A program made the position numbers and the translations under genes. The notes beneath the pieces are model-generated. The model saw only the letters and a list, made by a program, of their open reading frames with translations. It was not told the DNA's origin and made no database searches. A stretch of DNA of 64,000 bases from Sepiola atlantica (Eukaryota; Mollusca; Cephalopoda; Sepiida; Sepiolidae): the NCBI GenBank assembly GCA_963556195.1, contig OY744532.1, forward strand, positions 105,506,083 to 105,570,082. Direction: 5' to 3'. This document shows positions 1-10,147 of this stretch, in pieces. Position 1 is the first letter of the stretch, and every line of letters starts with the position of its first letter.

Positions 1-169
1 CATATCAGAAGAATAGCCGACGCGTAGTCAGTGTGCCGCTATTCCGAATTCACAACAGCAAGCCGCAATAAATAGACTCTCTTTAAAAAGTCAAAATCTT
101 TTTCATGTAAAACTTTATAATTAAAACTTGCTGAAAGGAAAAGTTTTGTATTTTTATTTTTAATAATTT
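1..169. repeat. Left arm of a large inverted repeat
   Basis: From the first base to about 169 the sequence is the reverse complement of 5022-5165. Both arms share the GCCGCTATTCCGAATTCACA core and the AAAATCTTTTTCATGTAAAA block. The arms enclose a BEL/Pao element and a small MITE, so they look like the ends of an older fold-back element that was later invaded. The left arm may continue outside the window. Confidence 0.8.
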
Positions 170-301
170 CTTTTAGAAAAATAAATAATCAAATAGGTTG
201 GATTTTTTTTCTTTTTTCGAAACAATGAAATATGAATTTTTCTACCAATCATAGTGCTGTCAGATCGCATATATTTTTAAAAATCCATTTTTACTTTATA
301 T

Positions 302-659
302 TGTCGAAAAAATCTTTCGACTGATAGAAAGAGATGAATAGTAGAAGTGCAGTAATAATTAGTCATGGTTGTAGTTTTACGAAATACTGCCGATTCGCAA
401 CTTCCCACCGAAATCAAGGAGTCAATTAACAGTTGTAACTAATGACAGATAATCCTGGGGATGGGGGGGGGGGGGGGTAGCTGTAAGCTTGGTAACAAAA
501 TAAAGATATAGTATCGGAACAGGTTAACAGAGATGTGGCTGAGAGCAAGTCCCAATGTTAATGCCGCTCTCTACTCGTATAAAAGGTTCGAAGTCATCAG
601 GTTTCACCTTCCGGTTCACCCCTTCTGTCCGCATGAGTATCGTCACCTCTTTTTTCACA
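302..659 (-). repeat. 3' LTR of the BEL/Pao element
   Basis: This block matches 3862-4607 over its whole length once the inserted SINE there is removed. It has the TG...CA ends typical of LTRs. It contains a G homopolymer near 465-478 and a TATA-like stretch (CGTATAAAAGG on the plus strand). It lacks about 40 bases that the other LTR carries around 4109-4150, so the two LTRs have diverged by an indel as well as by substitutions. Confidence 0.85.
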
Positions 660-750
660 AACTCCCAAACTAGAGAAAAGAAAAAAAAAGAAAGAAAAAA
701 GAGGTGAGGTGAGGTAGGTTGTAGTTTGAAATCGTGCCCAGGACCTTAAT

Positions 751-954
751 TTAAGCCGGAAGTAAGCTGGGTCTGCGCAGCCGGCGTTTGTGAAGAGCGC
801 ACTCAGGACAGTACCATTTCTGTCTCTCCAGCGGAGCCCTTTCCACACCCGCGCATCTAAAATGGAAGCATTCGTTGCACCGATCACAGACAATCATGTT
901 CTCATCTCCTTGAGGAGAATTGCATTTCGGGCATAACCACAGTGTGGCCTCCAT
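751..954 (-). CDS. PHD-finger protein fragment within the BEL/Pao element
   Basis: This 67-residue ORF contains a complete C4HC3 zinc-finger pattern: CPKC, then CDRC, then the FHFRC histidine and cysteine, and finally WYCPEC. That arrangement, with the tryptophan two residues before the final Cys pair, is a PHD finger, a fold that usually reads histone H3 tails. It lies just downstream, in element orientation, of the truncated pol and upstream of the 3' LTR, in a different frame from the preceding pol ORF. It is probably element-encoded, perhaps the C-terminal domain of the original polyprotein brought close to the RT by a deletion. A captured host exon is the alternative. Confidence 0.7.
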   Translation of the reverse strand: MEATLWLCPKCNSPQGDENMIVCDRCNECFHFRCAGVERAPLERQKWYCPECALHKRRLRRPSLLPA

Positions 955-1181
955 AGCATTTGATATTCATCTGGGATCTGTTCATCCCATCCTAGTCCTC
1001 TTTTCCATAATTTGGCCATTAGTACTCGGCTCCGCAGGGTCAAAGGAAGACAAAGGGACAAGGGATCAAAGATTTTAGCAGCTTCAGCCAGTATTCTTCG
1101 CTTGGTCGAAGCATCCGGCTGACATTTCACTGGGTTGACACTCATTTCTTCTGTTAGTGATAACCAAATACTCTCTCCCAA
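894..1181 (-). pseudogene. BEL/Pao pol fragment following the reverse transcriptase
   Basis: The segment starting TKRRILAEAAKIFDPL and continuing to LWKRGLGWDE matches the conserved stretch between RT and RNase H in BEL/Pao polyproteins, where a Kxx(I/L)LSxxAxxFDPLG pattern is usual. It is out of frame with the RT ORF upstream and breaks down after LWRP, where the PHD-finger frame starts. No RNase H or integrase follows. Confidence 0.7.
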
Positions 1182-1289
1182 CTGCCTCCATGGGTGCTGA
1201 GGGTGCCGTCCCGACTCATTTTGTCTCTGAGGGTGGCATAATTGGAGTTGCAGGCCTGTAACTCAAAACCTCCCTCTTGCAGGCGAACT

Positions 1290-2519
1290 CTAGAGGTGGA
1301 GTACAATTTGGTAATGATTTCTGGTTCTGCTTGTCATTACCAGGTTGTCCACGTAAAATCGCTCCTCCATCATAGATCGACAATGGTCCTTGGGAAATCG
1401 TACTGCATGGAATTTTAATATGCAGCCTAGGATGAAGGGACTTGACACAACACCAACAATGATTGTCGTATACCTGTAACAACGAAGTTGATCTCTATCG
1501 CAGAGGAAGAAGCAAAACCTTTTCTTATCAGACTCCAGATTTAGACGGATCATCAGAAATGCCTGTCTAATATCTGCTAACAGCGCATATTTGTTAGACC
1601 TGAACACAAGCAAGAGATTCAGCATTTCGCTGGTCAGATTAATCCCGGGATAGGCTGCTTCGTTTAACGAAACAGAGTTTCCAACATTTAAACTGCAATT
1701 GAAGACTGGTCGAATATTGGTAGAAGTTGGGTCCTTCTTCATGATGGGTCGGTCAGGAATCCACATGTAATCTTTGAATTGGTGAGGAAGTACTTTGATC
1801 TCCTCAATGGTGCCATCCAGTTCCTGTTGACGAAAAACCTCCCGGTATTCTTCGTACACACCCTCTTTTGTTTTCTTAACCACCTGGTCTAAAATGCGGA
1901 GAGAGACCGCGTGATTGGAACGAACACGTGATAATTCATTCATATGCCAAGGTAGTTCCACATAATATTTGCCATCCTTTAGAATAATGTTCTCCTGAAA
2001 ATATTTCACCTTCTCCTGGTCGATTTCAGCAAGAGATTCCTCCTCGGGAAGCCCCAGCGATTCCATGCTGAATATGAGCTCCAATCCCCTCTGCACTTGG
2101 CTGTCCGGGAAGAAATCTCCTAATGGATTTGTATAAGTGGATTTAGACTCCAACGCAAAGCACAAAAAGGATGATTCAACATTCTCCGTAGAATCCAATA
2201 CCTTGCAGAAAGAGAGGCCTACATTTTCCTGAAGAGATGGGTTCTCCTCGGGGAGGAAAGAATCTTCTCTTCCAAAGGGAATGAGCCCGGATGGCACTGA
2301 AAAAGACTGGCCCCGAGCGCAGGACACAATTTGAAGGGGTCTTAAATATTGAATAACATCCAGTCCAAGAATACCTTGAATCCTCATTCGGTTGGTGCCC
2401 CTCGAGAAGTCTCCGGCTAGTGTATATCCCATTCCCCAGAAATTGTCCAACAGGTCATCTAGATGTTCCAAGCGTGATGAAAGATCCAAATTCTCATGCA
2501 TTAGAATGGAGAGTAGCAA
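1290..2519 (-). pseudogene. BEL/Pao reverse transcriptase
   Basis: This 409-residue ORF begins with a protease-associated segment (ILGLDVIQYL) and continues into an RT. Visible landmarks are IRPVFNCS, motif A in LLADIRQAFLMI, a motif B-like VVSSPF, and motif C as FYVDNL. YVDN rather than YVDD is frequent in BEL/Pao RTs. The ORF is cut at both ends by frameshifts: the protease lies in a separate ORF at 2546-3013 and the post-RT region at 894-1181. It copied element RNA into cDNA in the ancestor and is unlikely to be functional here. Confidence 0.85.
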
Positions 2520-2545
2520 TATTTGTCCTATTCCCAGACCGGTCT

Positions 2546-3013
2546 TCAGAGAAATCTCTCGATAGCATTTCCTATGTTGTCCCTGGAATGTGGTGAGTGA
2601 AAGCTCATACTCTCGACCTCAGAATCAGGGATATGCAGGGGTCGTAGAGCTTCTTTCGAAACAAAAGTATGCTCACTTCCGGTGTCCAGCAGGCAGTTAA
2701 CATATATGGTCTTGTTTCCCCAAGAGAAGGAGACACGCATGACAGGAGGGATACTTCCTGTGGCTTTGATCGAGGTGAGGAAGGATGTATTTTTACGAAG
2801 GGTAGAACCTCCTGGTTTCCGTGAGGGGGGACATTGAGAGCTATGGAACCTTGGGGAGGTAGGACAGGTTGATCTGCCCTCCATGACACACAGTCGTTTG
2901 ATTGCTTCTCCAGTGTCATGAAGTAAAGAGAACAAAGGGATTCTTCGTCCAGTTAGCAGAATAATTTCGCTCTTTATCTCCTTGGGGAACTTGATGAACA
3001 AAATCTGGGCCAT
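2546..3013 (-). pseudogene. Retropepsin-like aspartic protease of the BEL/Pao element
   Basis: The ORF contains the active-site pattern LLDTGSEHTF, preceded by a beta-strand-like run (TIYVNCLLDTG), typical of the aspartic protease between gag and RT in BEL/Pao elements. Its ATG overlaps the stop codon of the gag ORF in the arrangement TAATG, which could allow reinitiation or reflect a single frameshift in an originally fused ORF. A frameshift separates it from the RT. Confidence 0.7.
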
Positions 3014-3729
3014 TAAGCGAGCACCTGCTGAGTGATCATCTGTAAAATCACAGCCAAAGGAATCTCCCAGTTCTGTGAGGGGTCATCGCATCGGACTTTA
3101 TAATCCAGGATATCTTGGCATATTTGCGGGATGATTTCCTCTTCATCCAACTCCGACTTAAGAGTGTTTATTGCTGTTTGGTAGTTCAAGTCGCATACAC
3201 TCAGGTGTTTGATGAGCAGAAAAGGTCTGCCAGTTATAGAACACTTGAGAAAGTTTAGTCTTTCAGTGTCGTTCGCCATTCCTGCAACGCAATTCTCAAA
3301 TTGAGAGAGAAAGCTACGAAAGCTCATAACGTCCTCTTCCATTTCTCGACCACTAAAGGTAGGCGCTGTTATGTGTACCTGAGGAAAGTTCACTACAAAG
3401 GAAGAACGAGTCCTGTGAGGAAAGGAGTCAGATGGTGGAGGCAGGCCAAATGTGTTATCAGAGTTGGAGGGGGATGAGTTATACGAAGTTGGTGGAGAGA
3501 ATAAAAAAATCCTGCGTATTCCGAAGACCAACTCTCCACGCGAAGGGGGGTCATGAAGTCTATGGCTAATGTGAGAGTCAATCTCCACCAGATAGGTAAT
3601 GATCTGTTCCTCGAACACCGAAAATATAAGTGAAGAGGTCCTTCCAGCACGTAAACTTGCAAGTTTCGTCTGGACTATATCCTTGATAACTGAAATTTTG
3701 TTGTGTACTGTATCGATATTTTCCGCCAT
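3013..3729 (-). pseudogene. BEL/Pao gag
   Basis: I chose the ATG at 3729 (MAENIDTVHNK) because the longer upstream reading enters the LTR and is rich in phenylalanine from a poly-A tract. The C-terminal half has ITAPTFSGREMEEDVMSFRS and later NFLKCSITGRPF, a pattern typical of the gag capsid region of BEL/Pao elements (a Lp-FsGd-F-F layout followed by a K-L-x-L-x-G segment). It ends with a stop that overlaps the protease start. No zinc knuckle is visible. Confidence 0.65.
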
Positions 3730-3861
3730 TTCGTCTGAGAGGGTGAAAAATATCTGTAACGATAATTCTTTAAAAAAAAAAAAAAACTGTGAAAAGGCAG
3801 TAATCAGACAACAACCAAAAAAGGTCCAGCCGACTTCAAACTGTTGCAGACTATTTCGCAA

Positions 3862-4607
3862 TGTGTCAAAAAAATCTTTCGACTGGTAGAAAGGGATGAA
3901 TAGTAGAAGTGCAGTAATAATTAGTGAAGGTTGTAGTCTTGCGAAATATTGCCGATTCGCGACTTCGCGGGGAGTCAATTAACAGTTGTAACTAATGACG
4001 GATAATCCTTGGGGGGGGGGGGGTAGCTGTAAGCTTGGTAACAAAATAAGGATATAGTATCGGAAAAGGTTAACAGGTGTGGCTGAGAGCAAGTCCTAAT
4101 ATAAATGCCGCTCTCTAGTAATGAGGAAGATTTTATAGCAATCGACTGCCTTCTCTACTCGTATAAAAGAGTTCAAAGCAGTCTTTTGGCTAAGATCAAA
4201 GTGTAGTATCTGTTCCGATGGATACTGCACTCCATAGACTGGTATTGTCTTGGCCTTCGGGGCTTGATTTACGCCGGTCTATGGGTCTGTCCTGTGCAGT
4301 TCTAGGAGGTGTACCCTCCCAGGCTTCGCCCCCCCCCCTCTTTTGGAAGGAGTAAGTTTATTGCTTACTGCCTGAGGCGCCTCTACCGGGGAATGCCGAC
4401 GGGGCTGCCCAGGCAATTTTTAAACCCCACTTTCCCGACCCGACCTTGGGTCACACCTTACTTGTGGGAGTAAGATAAAAACTGGCCTTGTGCCTAACTC
4501 CTGGAGAGGAGTAAATCAATACTCGTATAAAAGGTTCGAAGTCATCAGGTTTCACCTTCCGGTCCACCTCTTCTGTCCGCGTGAGTATCGTCACCTCTTT
4601 TTTCACA
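3862..4607 (-). repeat. 5' LTR of the BEL/Pao element, split by a SINE
   Basis: Sequence 3862-4183 and 4521-4607 together reproduce the 302-659 LTR. The split sits at ACTCGTATAAAAG, which is present on both sides of the insert (4157-4169 and 4521-4533). The order of events is therefore clear: LTR first, SINE later. A G homopolymer lies near 4012-4022. Confidence 0.85.
4184..4516 (+). mobile_element. U2 snRNA-headed SINE copy 1, inserted in the BEL LTR
   Basis: The left end reads TTTTGGCTAAGATC and then AAAGTGTAGTATCTGTTC. This is the 5' part of spliceosomal U2 snRNA, including the GUAGUA branch-site recognition element. About 300 bases of unrelated body follow, and the element ends in AACTCCTGGAGAGGAGTAAAT. 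The first bases of U2 (through CTCGGCC) are missing, a slight 5' truncation. The insert is flanked by ACTCGTATAAAAG repeats, an imperfect target duplication that may extend to about 26 bases. Confidence 0.85.
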
Positions 4608-4633
4608 ATATTTAATTTTCATTCAAAAAAAGT

Positions 4634-4960
4634 TACTGTTATAGATGACGCGCCTGATTTCCGTGACTTCGCATCGACAACGATCGGGCAGGTCACGGAA
4701 GCGCTGACGGAATAATATCATTTTTTCTTTGTTTTATCTTATAAAAACATTGACAAAATCTTACACCCCCCCCCCGCCCAAAAAAAAACAAACATTATTT
4801 TCACAAAAAAAAAAAAATGATTTTAATCTATGTATTTTTTCTTTGAATTTATTCGTCTTATATTATCGCCTGCAGTCTTCAATTAACGCTTGGCGTTTTC
4901 ATCTCGGAAACTCTCGGGCGCTTCTGCGACCTGTCCGGAAATCAGACGCGTCATCTATAA

Positions 4961-4965
<5 letters not shown>
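4634..4965. mobile_element. MITE with GTTATAGATGACGCG termini
   Basis: The left end (GTTATAGATGACGCGCCTGA) and the right end (the reverse complement of GTTATAGATGACGCGTCTGA) form terminal inverted repeats of about 30 bases, with GC-rich subterminal sequence. No coding capacity is present. A related but incomplete copy lies at 25806-25975. The right end runs straight into an (AT)n tract. Confidence 0.7.

Positions 4966-5023
<58 letters not shown>
4966..5023. repeat. (AT)n microsatellite
   Basis: About 29 uninterrupted AT dinucleotides separate the MITE from the right inverted-repeat arm. Confidence 0.95.
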
Positions 5024-5025
<2 letters not shown>

Positions 5026-5165
5026 CAAGTTTTAATTATAAAGTTTTACATGAAAAAGATTTTGACTTTTTAAAAATTATGACCGGAGTAACAGTCTATT
5101 GATTGCGACTTGTTGTTGTGAATTCGGAATAGCGGCATGCTGATTGCGGGTCGCTTCTTCTTCCT
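5022..5165. repeat. Right arm of the large inverted repeat
   Basis: This block is the reverse complement of 1-169 with scattered mismatches and an indel near TCTTTAAAAAG. Together the arms bound a 5.16-kb composite containing a BEL element, a U2-headed SINE and a MITE. Confidence 0.8.
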
Positions 5166-5840
5166 GAAAATCTATAAAATAATATTCAAAAATAAAAGCA
5201 ATCGCTGTTTGTTTTCCTTATCAGAATCAATTTTCATTTAAAACAAAAATACCCATTCATTCTTTCACAATAAAATGATTTAAAAAAATAATAAAATACC
5301 TGTTATCAAATCATCAGCATATAATTCCAGTGCTTTTCTTACAAGAGTCGACGACATAATTTCTTGAAGTAGGAAAAAAAAAACGAATCTTCCGATATTT
5401 TCGCACAAACAAAATAAATAAAACGAAGAAATGTATTTTAAAGGACTGAAATTGATTATAAATATTTCACACGTGTTTTCTATTTCCGATATCAAGCAGA
5501 GCTAGCATCACATTTTAAGTCATCATTTAATTCGGTGAATATTTCTTAACAGGAATACATTTTATTTCTTACTCATTTCAAATAATTATGTTTCGAGTTT
5601 ATTTGATTTAATTTTCAACGAATTTTAAGTATAGATATTTCCTTTTTCTGTTTTTAGAAATCATTTTGTGGCTGCGCAATGACTGGTTTCTAATGTTTAC
5701 TTGAATTTCGCCTCGTTTTCAAATTTTACCGGAAACGGTAAACATCTAAAAGTTTCCCCTACTAAATAAAACACCGACTTATAAAATAGTGTTTGTTTTT
5801 GTGTTTTATTGTTGATATTTTGGCGATTAATAAATCTATA
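5166..5840. other. AT-rich spacer with no recognisable feature
   Basis: I see no convincing exon, repeat or RNA gene here. The short ORFs are AT-rich chance frames. Confidence 0.6.
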
Positions 5841-6035
5841 TCCAACAAGACAAAAAGGGGTGGAAAAAAACAAATAGGCAATAAATACATGTTACCAAAG
5901 ACAAGATAAGTAACTTTTCTACCTATCTGGATAAGTTTTTTTTGTGTTTTAACTTATTTTAAAGCGTTTTTTTTTTTTAATTTAATACAAATGTATTTTA
6001 TTTACCTCCTCTCCAGTGTGGGTTCTGATGAAAGT

Positions 6036-6114
6036 GTATCTGTGGAACGAACTGGATTCGAACCCGGCACACCCAGGTCTTCAGTCCGTGTTGTTAACCA
6101 CTTAACCACCATTA
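6036..6114 (-). mobile_element. tRNA-derived SINE head
   Basis: On the minus strand the sequence has an A-box-like GTGGTTAAGTGGTTAAC and a B-box GGGTTCGAATCCAG, spaced as in tRNA-type polymerase III promoters. A related copy lies at 12108-12185. It does not form a clean tRNA cloverleaf, so it is read as a SINE head and not as a tRNA gene. Confidence 0.65.
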
Positions 6115-6130
6115 ATACAAAAATATGGTC

Positions 6131-6970
6131 TTTATTTACTCCTCGCGGAGTTAGGCACAAGGCCAGTTTTATCTTACTCCCACAAGTAAGATGTGACCCA
6201 AGATCGGGTCGAGCAAGTGGGGTTAAAAGCCAGCGCTCGAGAGGTGAGCACTCTGGCCATTTAAAAATTGCCTGGGCAGCCCCGTCGGCATTCCCCGGTA
6301 GGGGCGCCTCAGACAGTAAGCAATAAACTTACTCCTCCCCAAAGAGGGGAGGCGAAGATCCATCGGCACAGATACTACACTTTGATCTTAGCCAAAAGGC
6401 CGAGAAAAATATGTTTATTTACTCCTCGCGGAGTTAGGCACAAGGCCAGTTTTATCTTACTCCCACAAGTAAGATGTGACCCAAGATCGGGTCGAGCAAG
6501 TGGGGTTAAAAGCCAGCGCTCGAGAGGTGAGCACTCTGGCCATTTAAAAATTGCCTGGGCAGCCCCGTCGGTATTCCCCGGTAGGGGCGCCTCAGACAGT
6601 AAGCAATAAACTTACTCCTCCCCAAAGAGGGGAGGCGAAGATCCATCGGCACAGATACTACACTTTGATCTTAGCCAAAAGGCCGAGAAAAATATGTTTA
6701 TTTACTCCTCGCGGAGTTAGGCACAAGGCCAGTTTTATCTTACTCCCACAAGTAAGATGTGACCCAAGATCGGGTCGAGCATGTGGGGTTAAAAGCCAGC
6801 GCTCGAGAGGTGAGCACTCTGGCCATTTAAAAATTGCCTGGGCAGCCCCGTCGGCATTCCCCGGTAGGGGCGCCTCAGACAGTAAGCAATAAACTTACTC
6901 CTCCCCAAAGAGGGGAGGCGAAGATCCATCGGCACAGATACTACACTTTGATCTTAGCCAAAAGGCCGAG
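6131..6970 (-). mobile_element. Tandem array of three U2-headed SINE monomers
   Basis: Three monomers of 274 bases (6131-6404, 6414-6687, 6697-6970) are joined by the 9-base linker AAAAATATG, giving a 283-base period. Only one or two substitutions per copy are visible (a C/T in the GTCGGCATT region and an A/T in GAGCAAGTGG). Each monomer starts, in its own orientation, with CTCGGCCTTTTGGCTAAGAT of U2 and ends with AACTCCGCGAGGAGTAAATA. The whole array is flanked by AAAAATATGGTC (6119-6130 and 6971-6982). Compared with the copy at 16470-16843 the monomers lack about 115 internal bases. Confidence 0.9.
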
Positions 6971-7180
6971 AAAAATATGGTCAAGTCAGTTAAGTTAGAA
7001 CGAAAAAAGAAATGGCGACATCATGACAGACATGTGGAGCCTCGCTAATCGCTCAAAAAATCGAAATTAAACAAAAATGCTGGTAATAAAAATATACAGT
7101 TCGGTTGAACATTAAATTTTCGTCCGATTCGTGACAGTTATAAACCGTGGTTCTGTTTTATTTTCGATTTTTGATTTCCA

Positions 7181-9903
7181 CCTTCATTTCCTCTAGTGTG
7201 GTACCTTGGGATTCCGGTGTGTAGCGCATAGGTCGTAGTTTATCATACCGATCTGCACCAACAGGTATGGTCCATTTGTGGGATTTTTAATGTTGGGGTT
7301 TGTGGGGGTCGTCATACCCTTTTGGTCGGGGTTACCAACTTCCTCCACAAATAAAAATAATAATAAGAATATTTACATGCACAATTAACGGAAGTTTATT
7401 TACTGAAATAAACATATTAACAAATAGAATATATTACTTTGTGTAATGAGTTCATGAGTCCTTTCTTTAGTTTCATGTAAGTAAAAAGAAGAATGTCTTT
7501 TCTTTTGTTGAAGTGTTCATTTGTTATAAAATATTGACAGAGGCAATAGTGAATGTTCGCCTGTGAAATTGTATGAAGCGCGCGAAAGGGTGAAATGGAA
7601 GAGTGATTGTAAGATGCGTGTAAGCTCCGGATGAAAGTCAGTTGAAAAGAGAAAGTTTGATGTTTGTGTGTGCTTAAATACTATTTGGACCGGCTCCAGC
7701 GAGCTTAAAGAGAAAAGTTTAGAAAAATATGTCTTTGGAGAAATCTCATTGGACAGAAATATCACGTGGTGTGCTTGCAATTACGTCCGCTCGTTTTGAG
7801 TTGATTTAATATATAAAGCCACATCGGAATTTGCGTGGGCGTTATTTTATATTTGTCACGCGTCAATACAACAATTTTCACTCTGCGCGCCTAAATTGTA
7901 TTTATTCCAAACAACAATTTTTATTCGAATCTTAACCGTGTCAACTGGCACAGGTTCAAACCCTGTTGGTCCTCTGATGTTTGGTAGTACGTGATGTCCA
8001 CAACTGGGTTTATCTTTCGGAGGAAGTGACTATTGTGCCTGGTAATCCGATTGTTGTTACAATTCATAAAAAAGTGTCGGATTTTTCGTGGGCGTTAGCG
8101 AAAACCGCTCTAAACAAAAGTCATGTTATCTAGGAGAATTATCACAAAAAAAATTATAACAAGAGAGAAGGAATGGACGAGTACAAGATGTTCATAAAAG
8201 TTAAAATAAAGTTTTATTTACAAAAAAAAGGTAGCTTGGACTGCTTTTTTTCCAGAGCTGGAATAAATAAATTATTCCTAGATAACGTACAAAAAAAAAT
8301 AAAAATCAAAAAAATTACAACATCAGGATTTCTTAACATTAAAGTTATATACAACAAAAATAGACACAATCTTAAAAAAGGAGGCAGATAATAAAACCTT
8401 ACTTTTCGTTCGCAAAATAAGTAATCCTTTTTTTTCTTCACAAATAAAACACAATCTAAGACTATAAAGGCAGTATTCTTACAAAATCAATCAAATAGTC
8501 TCTTTTTTTTCTTTACACCAAAGTTCCAATCAAAAGTAATAAAATTGACAAACCGCGCTGAATGCCGACATAATTTCCATGGTAAAATAACCTTTTTTAT
8601 TTTATCAAACGTCTGTCACAAAGTTCCTTTTTTCCTTTTTCTTTCCTTTTCTTCTATAATTTTCTTATAGCAAACCCAACGTAAGAAATACGTCACTAGA
8701 ACAGTCCAAATTTCAAATAAACATAATACTTGATTTTTTCACAGTTTGTCCCAAATAGCATCACACGCGATCATGTGAGGATCCAATTTTCAAAGTTATC
8801 TCTTTCAAATCGATCTGTGTTGCAAGGACGATCACACTTTACGATTCTTAATCTCTGATTCAGAATCTTCTCAACAGCAAAGTATTCCAGTTCTCGGGAG
8901 CTAAGCTTTTCAACATAGGCAATTTCGTGCCCGGAGATATTTTTATCTCGTTCAAATTCTCCATAATTCTTCATTCCAAGTCTCTGACCTGAAACATCTT
9001 CAAAGGGAAATATTCGTTGACCGAAGGAAGAATATTTCATACATAAAAGGCAATTCTTGCCAAGAGATACTCTATTTCTTAAATTTCTTCAAGTAGAAAT
9101 TCTTCTCAAAATTTAACGTCCCAACTATGGACGGAGAAACAGTTTTAACAGGTGTCGACTCCGGCGCCCAAGTCTGTTCTGGTTAAACTTCGCGCCGATA
9201 TCAAATCGAGACAGAACTAATGCATCATTTCTAAAAATAGAAACCACGTGACACAAAATGGCTTCAACCTAACCCAACTCCTACGCAAAATAATCCATGT
9301 GACCTTCAACCTGGCACGTAAGCAAAAACTGAAAGCCTTCACCCTCAAACGATCTCAAACAAAGGGAAGCAACCCATGACTTACTAGAAAATATACCGAA
9401 ATTTCCACAAAAGGGGTATGTGTATGCAGAGGAGGGAAACAGCAGTTGTAGTATTGCTTGTTTCTTAGTGCCTCCATTTTTTGCACATCGACGTGGGTAT
9501 GGACTGATTTGGTTCTGTTTTTGAACTAATACCTCGATCTCCAGATCTGATAGTGGATGACTCCACTTTGTCCTGGGAAATGATTCTTTATCGCATGGCC
9601 ATATAACATTATTTCAGGATACATGTGCAGGTCTTTTACGAGAGTATTACGGTAGGTTAATAGGGACCTGGTTGCTCAGTTATGGCATAGGTGACCATAG
9701 CGGTCAGTGCAGCCCTCCAATATTCGCTTGGTTCTGCCTGTCCATAATTGTTGGGATAGTATGCTGATAATGTATGCCTTTGTTATCCCCCATTTAACTA
9801 AGAACACATTAGTTCCTGAAAATCGGACAATATTTCTTCTGAGACACCATATATATATACAGAACCAATTTCATAGGATGTTACATGCTGTACTGGTTTT
9901 ATA
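7181..9903. other. Unassigned AT-rich region
   Basis: No host exon or recognisable element was identified. A minus-strand ORF at 8771-9040 has no recognised similarity. A short plus-strand stretch near 9120-9185 reads like a retroviral-type protease motif (VDSGAQV) but is too short to assign. Confidence 0.5.
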
Positions 9904-10147
9904 GATGATGGTCATGTCCTTAAAATGTACCAAGACCCACGCTGACAATTAAAATGTTCTAAAGGGGCGAATGAGGAAAATTAACAAAAATGCATGTTAT
10001 GAATGATTGAGAATGGGTCATCATTTATGATGATGGTTATGTCTTTAAAATGTACCCAGATCCACGCTGACAATTAAAATGTTCTAAAGATGCGAATGAG
10101 GAAAATGAACAAAAATACATGTTATGAATAATTGAGAATGGGTCACG
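9904..10147. repeat. Tandem duplication, 125-bp unit
   Basis: Two adjacent copies (9904-10028 and 10029-10147) share GATGATGG and then ACGCTGACAATTAAAATG, with roughly ten differences. A diverged piece of the same sequence appears near 11880-11955. Confidence 0.85.

Larger units (their letters stand above)
302..4607 (-). mobile_element. Degenerate BEL/Pao LTR retrotransposon
   Basis: Two direct repeats (302-659 and 3862-4607) flank minus-strand ORFs in the order gag, aspartic protease, reverse transcriptase, post-RT region, PHD finger. The RT carries YVDN at the catalytic motif, and the protease-to-RT linker resembles BEL/Pao polyproteins. RNase H and integrase domains are not visible between the RT and the 3' LTR, so the copy is internally deleted as well as frameshifted. 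The upstream LTR also contains a later SINE insertion. A clean target-site duplication could not be read, because both flanks are short AT-rich sequence. Confidence 0.85.
5841..7180. mobile_element. Fold-back element split by SINE insertions
   Basis: The left part (5855-5975) and the right part (6985-7180) match the left and central parts of the palindromic element at 44490-45005. The shared segments include CAAATAGGCAATAAATACATGTTACC and the GTGTTTTAACTTATTTTAAA block. Between the halves lie a tRNA-like SINE (6036-6114) and the tandem U2-headed SINE array (6131-6970). Confidence 0.6.

Noticed and set aside
4188..4230. Functional U2 snRNA gene
   Set aside because: Only the 5' 40 or so bases match U2. 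The Sm site and 3' stem-loops are missing.
6040..6110. Possible true tRNA gene
   Set aside because: A- and B-boxes are present but arm pairing is poor and the sequence recurs at 12108, so it is a SINE head.
8771..9040. 90-residue minus-strand ORF
   Set aside because: No recognisable domain or repeat. A faint resemblance to a gypsy RNase H segment was too weak to report.
9120..9185. Protease-like VDSGAQV in a plus-strand frame
   Set aside because: It is only a few residues long, with no neighbouring retroelement domains.
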